A DNA stretch of 8,823 nt, taken from assembly GCA_014894735.1 (NCBI GenBank), contig JADBKX010000149.1, positions 20,647 through 29,469 of the forward strand. Reading direction: 5' to 3'. Of the stretch, positions 1 through 6,354 are shown piece after piece (position 1 is the stretch's first letter; the number at the start of each line of letters is the position of its first letter). This DNA is from Candidatus Sediminicultor sextus. Its GTDB lineage: Bacteria > Atribacterota > Phoenicimicrobiia > Phoenicimicrobiales > Phoenicimicrobiaceae. The notes beneath the pieces were generated by a model. That model was not told the origin of the DNA. It saw only the letters and a program-made list of their open reading frames with translations, and searched no databases. Made by a program: the position numbers and the translations under genes.

Positions 1-37
1 TTATCAAAAATGCACTTTACCATTAAGTTAAAGAATT
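1..37 (-). tRNA. trnI: tRNA-Ile (GAU), 5' part only
   Basis: This is the 5' half of a tRNA cut off by the window edge. Reading from 37 downward, a 7-nt acceptor strand is followed by TA, a D arm with stem ACTT/AAGT and loop AATGGTA, and a G at position 26. Next come the anticodon stem strand CATTT and the loop TTGATAA, which has U33 and anticodon GAU. The 3' half, with T arm and acceptor 3' strand, is missing, so the fold cannot be closed. A trnV-trnI pair after nad6 and before rnl is common in Pezizomycotina, which supports the call. Confidence 0.75.
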
Positions 38-41
38 ATAT

Positions 42-113
42 TAAGAGATAGGCGATTTGAACGCCTAACCTTCCGTGTGTAAAACGGTTGCTCTACCGTT
101 GAGCTAATCTCCT
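42..113 (-). tRNA. trnV: tRNA-Val (UAC)
   Basis: A complete 72-nt cloverleaf. The acceptor stem AGGAGAT/ATCTCTT has one G-U pair. The D arm is GCTC-AACGGTA-GAGC. The anticodon arm ACCGT-TTTACAC-ACGGA carries anticodon UAC. The variable loop is 5 nt and the T arm is AGGCG-TTCAAAT-CGCCT. The discriminator is A; CCA is not encoded. The outermost anticodon-stem pair (27-43) is an A-A mismatch. The 5' end lies one base beyond the nad6 stop codon, so tRNA 5' processing would also form the 3' end of the nad6 mRNA. Confidence 0.95.
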
Positions 114-114
114 T

Positions 115-759
115 TTAGTTGTTTTTAATTGTTATTACAATTGTCCCAACCATAGCTAATATCAATATAAACGCAGTTAGAATTAATCATAGATTATAAC
201 TAGTATACATAATATTTCCTATATTAGAAATATTATTTATATCTATTAAATTTCCATTTCAATCGTTACTACTTGCAAAATATAAATCATTCTTATTTGC
301 ACCAGTATTAAGATTATCTTGGTCTGAAGATACCTTATATAACATGTAGTTTATATTTCTAGAATAATTATTTATTACTCCTGTACTATAAGGAAATATT
401 GGAAATACAGAATAGTTTACTAAAATTAGTATAATTAGAGCTAAAGTTACACTATTTTTATTATTGTTTTGTAATTCACTAATTCTTATGTTAATTAACA
501 TCAAGATAAATAAAAATAATATTGATACTGCTCCTATGTAAATTATTAAATAAGATAAACCTATAAAACTTAAACCTGTTAAGATTAAATACGAAGATAT
601 ACCTCCAAACAATCCTATTAAAAACAAGATAGATACTATTGGATTTTTACTAATAATAATGTATATACCACATATAATAATAAATATAGATAGTATATCC
701 AGTGCTTCTATATTATATTTATTAGTAAAATTTTCATTAATAAAAAATAAACTAGTCAA
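115..759 (-). CDS. nad6: NADH dehydrogenase subunit 6
   Basis: Nad6 is a small membrane subunit of the proton-pumping arm of respiratory complex I. The frame gives 214 residues in code 4. Two TGA codons (near 260 and in the last membrane segment) must be read as Trp. The product is hydrophobic, with about five membrane helices. The family core YIGAVSILFLF lies at residues 74-84, in the segment that carries the complex I pi-bulge in other species. A polar loop rich in Asn and Ser fills roughly residues 93-185, before a last helix ending in AMVGTIVITIKNN. The best start by family alignment is a TTG at 757-759, giving L/M-TSLFFINE. No in-frame ATG lies nearby upstream; an ATG at 813-815 is out of frame. 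Using the first internal Met would remove the conserved N-terminal helices. The stop is TAA, one base before trnV. Identity is secure; the start codon is less so. Confidence 0.93.
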
Positions 760-848
760 CTTGATTTTTTCCTTTATACCTATGAGGGTTTTAAAGCCAC
801 TATAATTTATTACATAAAGTCTTTATATTTAAAAAATACTTATAATAT

Positions 849-921
849 CGAACTAACCCGGATTCGAACCGAGATACCCTTCCGTGACAGGGAAGTACTT
901 GACCAATTAAGCTACTAGATC
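849..921 (-). tRNA. trnD: tRNA-Asp (GUC)
   Basis: A complete 73-nt cloverleaf. The acceptor GATCTAG/TTAGTTC has one U-U mismatch and one G-U pair. The D arm is GCTT-AATTGGTC-AAGT. The anticodon arm CTTCC-CTGTCAC-GGAAG carries GUC. The variable loop is 5 nt, and the T arm is CTCGG-TTCGAAT-CCGGG with one internal G-U pair. The discriminator is G. It lies between trnG and nad6; its 3' end is 89 nt from the proposed nad6 start, so it marks the 5' side of the nad6 leader. Confidence 0.95.
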
Positions 922-957
922 CTAAACTATTTTTTAAATAGAAATGTTTACCATTGA

Positions 958-1029
958 CGCAACTAGTTGGACTTGAACCAACAATCTTCGTGTGGAAAAC
1001 GACAGGTTTCCCAATTAACCTATAGATGC
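958..1029 (-). tRNA. trnG: tRNA-Gly (UCC)
   Basis: A complete 72-nt cloverleaf. The acceptor GCATCTA/TAGTTGC has one U-U mismatch at the fourth pair. The D arm is GGTT-AATTGGGA-AACC. The anticodon arm GTCGT-TTTCCAC-ACGAA carries UCC, expected to read all four GGN codons in mitochondria. The T arm is GTTGG-TTCAAGT-CCAAC and the discriminator is G. The outer anticodon-stem pair is a G-A mismatch, in the same place as the A-A mismatch in trnV. A trnG between cox3 and nad6 is common in Pezizomycotina. Confidence 0.95.
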
Positions 1030-1115
1030 TCGAATGATTAATTAATGTACAATTATAGTATATATAATACTTTGGTGTTTTCTAAAATAAAGCAGTATAT
1101 ATAATAGAAAATAAC

Positions 1116-1179
1116 TACTTCATTTCATAGTCGAACTAATTGTTAGGAGTATTCTGCTCTACCATTGAGCTAATGAAGT
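1116..1179 (-). tRNA. Degenerate tRNA-like element, possible trnR (CCU) or tRNA pseudogene
   Basis: The ends look like a real tRNA. There is a perfect 7-bp acceptor ACTTCAT/ATGAAGT with a possible eighth pair, then TA, a textbook D arm GCTC-AATGGTA-GAGC, and discriminator A. The next seven-base loop CTCCTAA has U33 and would give anticodon CCU (Arg, AGG). After it only 19 nt remain before the acceptor 3' strand, where about 27 are needed. The anticodon stem GAATA/CAATT has two mismatches, and the T arm reduces to about three pairs around TTCGA. At 64 nt it is about 8 nt short. It could be a decayed tRNA, a tRNA repaired by editing, or an unusual truncated one. Amino acid identity is not secure. 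Confidence 0.42.
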
Positions 1180-1486
1180 TTACACCTGGCAACCTTTTCA
1201 TACTCAAAGAAACTAACTTTGTAAAGGTAATCACAGGAATACTTTAGTAGAACTATAAAAATTCAACTAATACAACGAATACTGTTCTACCCATAATACC
1301 TCATAATGTAAAACCTTCGTTCTTGGTTCATCGTTACGTACAAAGGTCCAGTTCCATATCAAAAAATCCTTCTCCATAGTTTATTCATAAAATACTTAGT
1401 AATTAGCGATAATAAATTACTTAAACATTAGGACAAATATACTACAACATAGTGTCACATAACGTAGAACGTGTTTAGTACGATGT
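1180..1486. other. Unassigned spacer between trnS and the tRNA-like element
   Basis: About 307 bases with no gene that I recognise. It is less AT-rich than other spacers here. At 1192-1228 there is a nested pair of stems: an outer accttt/aaaggt and an inner caaag/ctttg around a 7-base loop. On the minus strand a 33-codon frame runs from ATG at 1388 to TAG at 1287-1289, with one TGA as Trp. It resembles no protein I know and is probably chance. No T-loop signature typical of a further tRNA was found. Confidence 0.5.
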
Positions 1487-1567
1487 CGGAAGAAGAGTGA
1501 TTCGAACACTCAAGTGTTTACACACAATATTTAGTAAATATCTTACCCTGCCTATGGCTATTCTTCC
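1487..1567 (-). tRNA. trnS: tRNA-Ser, class II, anticodon read as ACU
   Basis: An 81-nt tRNA with a long variable arm. The acceptor GGAAGAA/TTCTTCC is perfect and the discriminator is G. The D arm is short, with stem about GCC/GGT and GG in the loop. The anticodon arm GATAT-TTACTAA-ATATT has U33 and puts A-C-U at 34-36. A variable hairpin GTGT-GTAA-ACAC follows, then the T arm GAGTG-TTCGAAT-CACTC. The long arm limits the choice to Ser, Leu or Tyr. Tyr is encoded separately at 2546-2631, and ACU decodes an AGY serine codon. The usual anticodon of this tRNA is GCU, so A34 is unusual. The whole stem-loop is a 15-nt palindrome around C, but U33 fixes the register. It starts 7 nt after trnK. Confidence 0.85.
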
Positions 1568-1574
1568 TTTATAA

Positions 1575-1646
1575 CGGGGTTTGCAGGGTTCGAACCCACA
1601 TCTGAATGATTAAAAGTCATATGCATTACCATTATACTAAAACCCC
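1575..1646 (-). tRNA. trnK: tRNA-Lys (UUU)
   Basis: A complete 72-nt cloverleaf with a perfect acceptor GGGGTTT/AAACCCC. The D arm is GTAT-AATGGTA-ATGC and includes one G-U pair. The anticodon arm TATGA-CTTTTAA-TCATT carries UUU. The variable loop is 5 nt, and the T arm is GTGGG-TTCGAAC-CCTGC with one U-G pair. The discriminator is G. The gene starts 24 nt after the cox3 stop, so its excision would set the cox3 mRNA 3' end. Confidence 0.96.
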
Positions 1647-1670
1647 TTTGTTGTATACGAATATCGTTTA

Positions 1671-2480
1671 CTAACTACCTCAATAATAGATCGAGATATA
1701 TAAGAATAATCATACCACGTCCACAAAATGTCAGTATAATATTCCACTTTCATATCCTACATGATGATGATCTGTCAGATGATATGCATAGATTCTTCAT
1801 AAACCTACACCCAAGAAAATTGTTCCTATTATAACATGAAACCCGTGAAAACCAGTACCAAAATAGAAACATGATCCAAATACACTATCACTTATAGTGA
1901 AAGATGATACATTATACTCTACAGCTTGAAATATTGTAAATATAACAGCTAAAACCACTGTAGCTATTGAACCATATAAACTTCCTGCTCTATCTCCTTT
2001 TATTAAAGCATGATGACCATATGTAATAGTTGCTCCACTTGATAATAATATTACTGTATTAAGTAATGGTAATTCAAAAGGATTTATTGGATCTATTCCC
2101 ATAGGTGGTCATTGAGCTCCTAATTCTACAGTAGGCGATAATGCACTGTGGAAGAATGCTCAGAAAATAGCTAAGAAGAATAACGCTTCTGAAACTATAA
2201 ATAATATAACTCCTATATTAATACCTTTTTGAACAGCGAATGTGTGATCTCCTAAAAAAGTACCCTCTGCTATTATATCTCTAAATCATAAAGACATAGA
2301 AGCTATAACTAATATAAAGGAAATATATCATAAAATATATGTATTATAAAAATTATGCATAGATAAAGCACTAGTAAACCCTAAAGTCCCTAAACTTATA
2401 CTAGTATATAAAGGTCAAGGTGAGGGAGATACTAAATGATAAGGATGAAATTGAAAATTACTTCTTATACCTGTAGTCAT
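1671..2480 (-). CDS. cox3: Cytochrome c oxidase subunit III
   Basis: Cox3 is one of the three mitochondrially encoded core subunits of complex IV in the inner membrane. It stabilises the catalytic core and its proton uptake but holds no metal centre. The frame gives 269 residues, the normal fungal length, from ATG (2478-2480) to TAG (1671-1673). Family landmarks in order are HPYHLVSPSPWP at residues 12-23, SEALFFLAIFWAFFHSALSP at 97-116 with the conserved membrane glutamate E98, the TYGHHA region, GFHGFHVIIGT, and a C-terminal WHFVDVVWLFLY segment. Seven membrane helices are expected. Several TGA codons fall exactly at conserved Trp positions, which confirms code 4. trnY lies 65 nt upstream and trnK 24 nt downstream. 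No intron or frameshift was seen. Confidence 0.98.
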
Positions 2481-2545
2481 TTTTTTTTATAAATTTAGTG
2501 CTCTTTCGTCTCTGAAGTAATATACACTTAGAATGTATTCCATAT

Positions 2546-2631
2546 TAGGAAGAAAAGGACTCGAACCTTCGATAGCAGTTAGCTATTGAGTTTACAGCTC
2601 AACCCGTCATACCTACAAACGGGACCTTCCT
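2546..2631 (-). tRNA. trnY: tRNA-Tyr (GUA), class II
   Basis: An 86-nt tRNA with a long variable arm, as known for fungal mitochondrial tRNA-Tyr. The acceptor AGGAAGG/TCTTCCT has one G-U pair. The D arm has stem CCG/CGG and a long loop. The anticodon arm TTGAG-CTGTAAA-CTCAA carries GUA. The variable arm is built on TAGC...GCTA. The T arm is GAAGG-TTCGAGT-CCTTT, with the outermost pair G-U, and the discriminator is A. It follows rns closely, separated only by the GC-rich hairpin at 2634-2661. The rns-trnY-cox3 order is usual for Pezizomycotina. Confidence 0.95.
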
Positions 2632-2633
2632 GG

Positions 2634-2661
2634 CGGCCCATCTCCTTTCACAGATGGGCCG
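2634..2661 (-). repeat. GC-rich 10-bp hairpin at the rns/trnY junction
   Basis: A perfect inverted repeat, cggcccatct/agatgggccg, with an 8-nt loop, two bases before the trnY 5' end. It is far more GC-rich than its surroundings. It could be the terminal hairpin of the rRNA, a processing signal between rRNA and tRNA, or a GC cluster. The sequence alone does not decide. The RNA loop reads GUGAAAGG. Confidence 0.8.
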
Positions 2662-2702
2662 TTTTCTCTGGAATCCTTCCGGCGTAGTTACCTGTTTGGT
2701 AC

Positions 2703-2990
2703 GTATCTACTGGATTTAATAGCCAGACCCTTAAGGGGGTTTTGTTTTTCTTCTGCATAGATCAGAAAACGCTTTTTTTATCACTATGTATATGTGTGGT
2801 ACGGCACATAATGCCGTATAGATTTGTTATGGTTAATCAATCCCGTGCAACTTCCACTACACGAACCGTATTTCGACTTAACACTAATCGGAGTCTCGCA
2901 TACGGTGAATCTTACTATAAAGGTCTAATTATAATTATCATATTTTTATAGCAAAAAAGCAAACTTATTGCGCAGTACTCCTTTCAGCAT
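2703..2990 (-). other. Expansion segment of rns replacing the tip of helix 44
   Basis: This lies between the 1400-region equivalent and the sequence before GGTAAC at the 3' end. E. coli has about 80 nt here and this gene has about 290. It contains a hairpin tacggca-cataa-tgccgta (2800-2818) and a longer stem accgtat/atacggt (2865-2871 with 2900-2906). The longer stem extends inward on the RNA as CGA/TCG after an unpaired G and AA, like group II domain V. Plus-strand frames across it are antisense to the rRNA and are not called. Confidence 0.6.
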
Positions 2991-3535
2991 GTGACGAGTG
3001 GTTAGTACCAATCCGAGGTTATATTCACCGTGACATGGTGATTCACGATTACTAGCAATTACTTATTCATATAGTCGAATTTCAGACTACAATCCTTCTT
3101 TTTCTATCCTATTTTTTGAGATTAGCTTAAATTCACATTTTCGCATCTCTTTGTTTAGGAGAATTGTGGCACGTCTATAGCCCACAATATCAGGGCCATG
3201 ATGACTTGTCTTTGTCCTCTTTATTATTTCCAGTATGCGGAAAAAATGCTCTATTTTTTTATTTTATAAATAGAGGTAAGGATTACGTTAATTACATGAA
3301 GAACCACAGTTTCACAACATTAACTGAAAACAGCCGTGCAACACCTGTATCTTAATTTACTATTAAGTATTCAAATTGTGGTAAGGTTTTTCGTGGATCA
3401 TCGAATTAAATAACATACTTCACTGCTGGTGTCAGAAACGGTCTAGTGATTTCAGTTCCAGTGTTGCCACTTTACTCTTGAGGTGAAATGCTTACACTTT
3501 CATTTATGGACCAAGCGTGGTAATATATGCTTTAC

Positions 3536-3656
3536 TTTTTTTATATTTTAAATAAAAAGAATTAAAAATTAAATTTATTATAATTTAAGAATTAAAACCA
3601 ATAAAAAAAAAATCTTTATATGTTTCTTAAAAAAAGAAAATTTAATATATATCGAC
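3536..3656 (-). other. AT-rich insertion in rns (V5-like position)
   Basis: A stretch of about 120 bases, almost only A and T, with homopolymer runs. It lies between the rRNA segment after the 790 loop and the segment before the 910 region. By position it enlarges a variable hairpin near E. coli 830-860. Both flanks are recognisable rRNA. I see no open frame or intron core in it, so it reads as an expansion kept in the mature rRNA or cut out post-transcriptionally. Confidence 0.6.
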
Positions 3657-4465
3657 TTATAAAGACTCACTCCGGCGAGCAGCCAGAGGTTCTTTTCATA
3701 TTATACACGTAGCCTAATCTATGGCATTCATTATTCTCTGCAAAGACTACTAGGGTGCCTAATCCTGTTCGTTACCTATGCCTTCGTCCCTCAACGTCAG
3801 TTTATACATAGAAGACTGCCTTCGCCTTTACCAGTCCTTAGAGTATCACAGAATTTCGACTCTCCACCTAAAAGTACTGTCTTCTTATATCAAACTCTAG
3901 CCAAATACTACTTATATAAAGTCATTTTGGCCGTCTAGGTACCCTTTAAACCTATTTAAGATGAATAACACTTGTCTCTTACGTATTACCGCGACTGCTG
4001 GCACGTAATTAGTCAAGACTATTTATATATATTGTCATTATCAATATATAGACAAAACTTCATTTGACAACCAATTGTCATTTTCCTAAGTTGCCAGTTC
4101 GGCCGCTAGGCCATTGACCAAAATTCCTCACTGCTGTACATATATGCATTGGGGTTTTTTCAGACCCAATGTGATCGATCAACCTTTCAGTTACGACTAA
4201 GAAAATACGCGGCTTGTTGAGCCATTACCTTAACAACTACCTTTTTCTGTGACATTTATCTTCCTCTCAAAGCAGTGGTTCTTTACCACCTTTATTTGAA
4301 TTATAAGGAATTTTCTTTTCCTTGCTTTGAGATAGGCAAAAATATCTTATACTCACCCTTACACCACTGTTAATTTAATTTTTCAATTGTATTAACCGTA
4401 CGATTAGCATGTGTCAAGCACTTAAACAGCGTTCAATCAGAGCTATCACCAAACTCAACTAAATT

Positions 4466-5085
4466 TTTTTTTTTTCTTTATCTTTTTCTTTTGACATGAT
4501 ATCTATCATATCACTTATCCATATATACACCATGTTGGACAAAAAAAGCTTTTTTCTACTAAAAGTTATTAATAAAAAATTTTGTTAATATAGGATTAAT
4601 TGTTCGCCTATTATATTTATTTAACAAGAAATTGTTAATATAACTAGAATAATTTCTGTACTATACCTTTATATTTATATAATAAATTTTAAACTGAGAA
4701 CTTATCTTATTTTTTCACTAACATATTACTTGCTATTCTGAATAGCAATTGAGAATAACCTATCATGAGGTTATTTTTCTTAGATATCCCTCCTACAATA
4801 GGAATAAAAAGAAACATTTTATTTATAACACTTTACTCCACTTATTGCACATATCCGGGTTTTTAGATAAATAGTAGTAAACCTGTGCTTAGGTTTTTAG
4901 TGTACTCGTTGGATCTCATAATATTTATTTACTATAAAGAGTGAACACAGTACACTAGTATACACGGAACGCGTGTCTGCCTATTGAACTTAATCATCCG
5001 TAGCCTTATATACACAAAGACCGCTAATTACTACGTTTAAGAATATTGAAGTGTTATTTATCTTAAAAGTATCTTTAATAACGCT
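4466..5085. other. AT-rich spacer between atp6 and rns
   Basis: About 620 bases without a recognisable gene. On the minus strand it is the atp6 3' region and the rns leader. It holds poly-pyrimidine runs just upstream of rns (4465-4491), three close hairpins (4730-4803), a 6-bp hairpin aaacct/aggttt (4879-4896), the short direct repeat ggtttttag (4858-4866 and 4892-4900), and a small ACACG/CGTGT hairpin near 4964-4978. No tRNA cloverleaf could be built. An rns promoter may lie here but I cannot point to it. Confidence 0.5.
4730..4803. repeat. Three consecutive hairpins between atp6 and rns
   Basis: Three inverted repeats follow each other. The first is ttgctatt/aatagcaa with a 3-nt loop (4730-4748). 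The second is aataacct/aggttatt with a 6-nt loop (4754-4775). The third is tccta/tagga with a 3-nt loop (4791-4803). The stems are perfect and of different sequence. They could be transcript ends or processing sites between the atp6 mRNA and the rRNA precursor. Confidence 0.65.
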
Positions 5086-5871
5086 TTAGTGCATATCTAG
5101 ACCATCTCTTATGTAACTACTTGTTAAAACAACAAATACTTGAGCTTGAATAAATGCAATACCAAATTCTAACCCTGAGAAAGCTATAATGAATGCTAAT
5201 GGAATTAAACCTAAAAAGAAGAATATAACACCTGAAGTCATTATGTTATAAGTGAAACCTGCTAATATGTTTAACAACATATGACCTGAAAGTATATTAG
5301 CCGCTAATCTAAGACCTAAAGAAACATTTCTAGCTAAATGTGAGATAAATTCGATAAAGACTAATAAAGGTAATAACCCTAAAGGACACCCTGCTGGAAC
5401 TAATATAGAAAAAAATTTTAATCCGTGTTTTTGGAATCCTAAAATAGTTGCACCTATAACTATAGTGAAACTAATAGAAAAAGTTAAAATAAAATGACTT
5501 GTAGATGCAAAACTGTAAGGCACCATTCCTATCAAGTTGTTCATTAATATGAAAATAAATAAAGTATAAATAAAAGGAAAATAGATTTGCCCTTGTTTTG
5601 CATTAATTTGACCTATAACTATACTTTGAATAGTTGCATATAATGATTCTTGACTTATTGATCATTTATTACCTATTATTTTATTATAATTTATACTTAA
5701 TAAATTTATTATTAATATAAATGATGCACCTATAATTAAATATAGTCCTATGTTTGTTAAAGATAATTGTAAATTATTTAAAAATGATAATTTTACATTA
5801 AAAAAATCTCTGATTTCAAATTGACTTAACGGATTTGAAAAATATGTATAAATCATACTGTTATTTGTCAT
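5086..5871 (-). CDS. atp6: ATP synthase Fo subunit a (subunit 6)
   Basis: Atp6 is subunit a of the F1Fo ATP synthase. It forms the two proton half-channels next to the c-ring. The frame gives 261 residues from ATG (5869-5871) to TAG (5086-5088). A TGA after GNK near 5662 must be read as Trp. The N-terminal SPLxQFEIR-type motif of fungal Atp6 appears as NPLSQFEIRDFF. The essential arginine is in SLGLRLAANILSGH (R188), and the C-terminal helices include LEFGIAFIQAQVF. A second in-frame ATG at 5854-5856 would give MIYTYFSNPLSQFEIR, closer to related proteins, so the true start may be five codons later. The fungal precursor is often trimmed at its N-terminus. It lies 77 nt downstream of atp8, the usual atp8-atp6 pair, probably co-transcribed. 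No introns were seen. Confidence 0.97.
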
Positions 5872-5948
5872 GTATGTTAAATCTTATGTATTTGTCTGCC
5901 TTTAAGCTTCATTTATTAATTTTTAGAATATTTTTTGACAAAAATACC

Positions 5949-6104
5949 CTATACATTCTTTATTTTTTGAATAAAAAGACGAGAAATAAATAATCTAACG
6001 ATTCTCGGTAACACGTAGTTAGATAATACGTATAATATTCCAACTATCAGTGCGAAAGTGAAAAATACTTCATTCATATAGTAAAAAGGTACTAATTGTG
6101 GCAT
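5949..6104 (-). CDS. atp8: ATP synthase Fo subunit 8
   Basis: Atp8 is a one-helix subunit of the Fo peripheral stalk region, next to Atp6. The frame gives 51 residues from ATG (6102-6104) to TAG (5949-5951). It begins with the hallmark MPQLVPFYYMNE, continues with a single hydrophobic helix (about residues 13-30), and ends in a basic tail LPRIVRLFISRLF plus IQKIKNV. Fungal Atp8 is usually 48 residues, so the last three are a small extension. It has no TGA codon. It is followed after 77 nt by atp6. The 5' side is a 480-nt spacer with two touching hairpins. Confidence 0.96.
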   Translation of the reverse strand: MPQLVPFYYMNEVFFTFALIVGILYVLSNYVLPRIVRLFISRLFIQKIKNV

Positions 6105-6127
6105 ATTTTTTAATTATATTCTTATTT

Positions 6128-6171
6128 TAACACTAGGTTAAAGTGTTAAGGTTACATTATGTGTAACCTTA
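6128..6171. repeat. Two adjoining hairpins in the atp8 leader
   Basis: The first inverted repeat is taacact/agtgtta with a 7-nt loop (6128-6148). The second is taaggttac/gtaacctta, 9 bp with a 7-nt loop (6147-6171). They share two bases, so both stems cannot be fully formed together at the junction. They start 24 bases upstream of the atp8 ATG and could affect processing or translation. Confidence 0.7.
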
Positions 6172-6276
6172 CGGTTTAGTATGTTTAATTGTATATGTAA
6201 AACTAAAACCCTCTAGACAACTATTTAGAATATTGGCTATAAAGATACAAGATCGTGAAAAGGAATTATACCTATT

Positions 6277-6354
6277 CAAGATAAAATTAGTATCAGATAT
6301 AAATTCCAGTGAATACTAGATAAAATTAGTGTCGCATATAAATTACAATGAATG
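6277..6354. repeat. Degenerate 39-bp tandem repeat, two copies
   Basis: Copy one is 6277-6315 and copy two 6316-6354, with about 32 of 39 bases identical. Both contain agataaaattagt and atataaatt. The first 8 bases of copy one recur at 6355-6362. The start of copy one also belongs to the 15-bp direct repeat found again at 6546-6560. Confidence 0.7.

Larger units (their letters stand above)
2662..4465 (-). rRNA. rns: Mitochondrial small-subunit ribosomal RNA
   Basis: This is the small ribosomal subunit RNA on the minus strand. Landmarks in RNA order are: the 5' box GAGTTTGG...GATTGAACGCTG at 4427-4456; CAGCAGTGAGGAAT near 4120-4136; the 530 loop GTGCCAGCAGTCGCGGTAAT at 3985-4004; a 790-loop equivalent ATTAGGCACCC at 3753-3763; the region for fungal primer MS2, GTTATTTAATTCGATGATCC, near 3395-3414; ACAGGTGTTGCACGGCTGT at 3330-3348; GGTGAATATAACCTCGG near 3011-3029; and a 1400-region equivalent GTACTAACCACTCGTC at 2993-3008. 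The span of about 1.8 kb is longer than in many ascomycetes. The extra length comes from an AT-rich insertion (3536-3656) and about 290 nt in place of the tip of helix 44 (2703-2990). Several normally universal boxes differ from the bacterial sequence; as far as I remember, yeast 15S rRNA differs in a similar way. Both ends are approximate. The 5' end could lie 10-20 nt either way, and the 3' end anywhere from about 2634 to 2685. Confidence 0.92.

Noticed and set aside
1287..1388. 33-codon minus-strand frame with ATG start in the trnS spacer
   Set aside because: Too short, needs TGA as Trp, no recognisable motif; chance is the simplest reading.
1525..1560. Anticodon CUA (amber suppressor) in the class II tRNA
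   Set aside because: That register puts A at position 33; the register with U33 gives ACU and a better stem.
2742..2951. Plus-strand open frame of 69 codons
   Set aside because: It is antisense to the rns helix 44 expansion, has no recognisable protein features, and no gene in the window is on the plus strand.
3164..3355. Plus-strand open frame of 63 codons
   Set aside because: It is antisense to well-recognised rRNA sequence (the ACAGGTGTTGCACGG region), so it is chance.
4940..5010. GTTCAAT motif on the minus strand, like a tRNA T loop
   Set aside because: No T stem, acceptor or D arm could be built around it.
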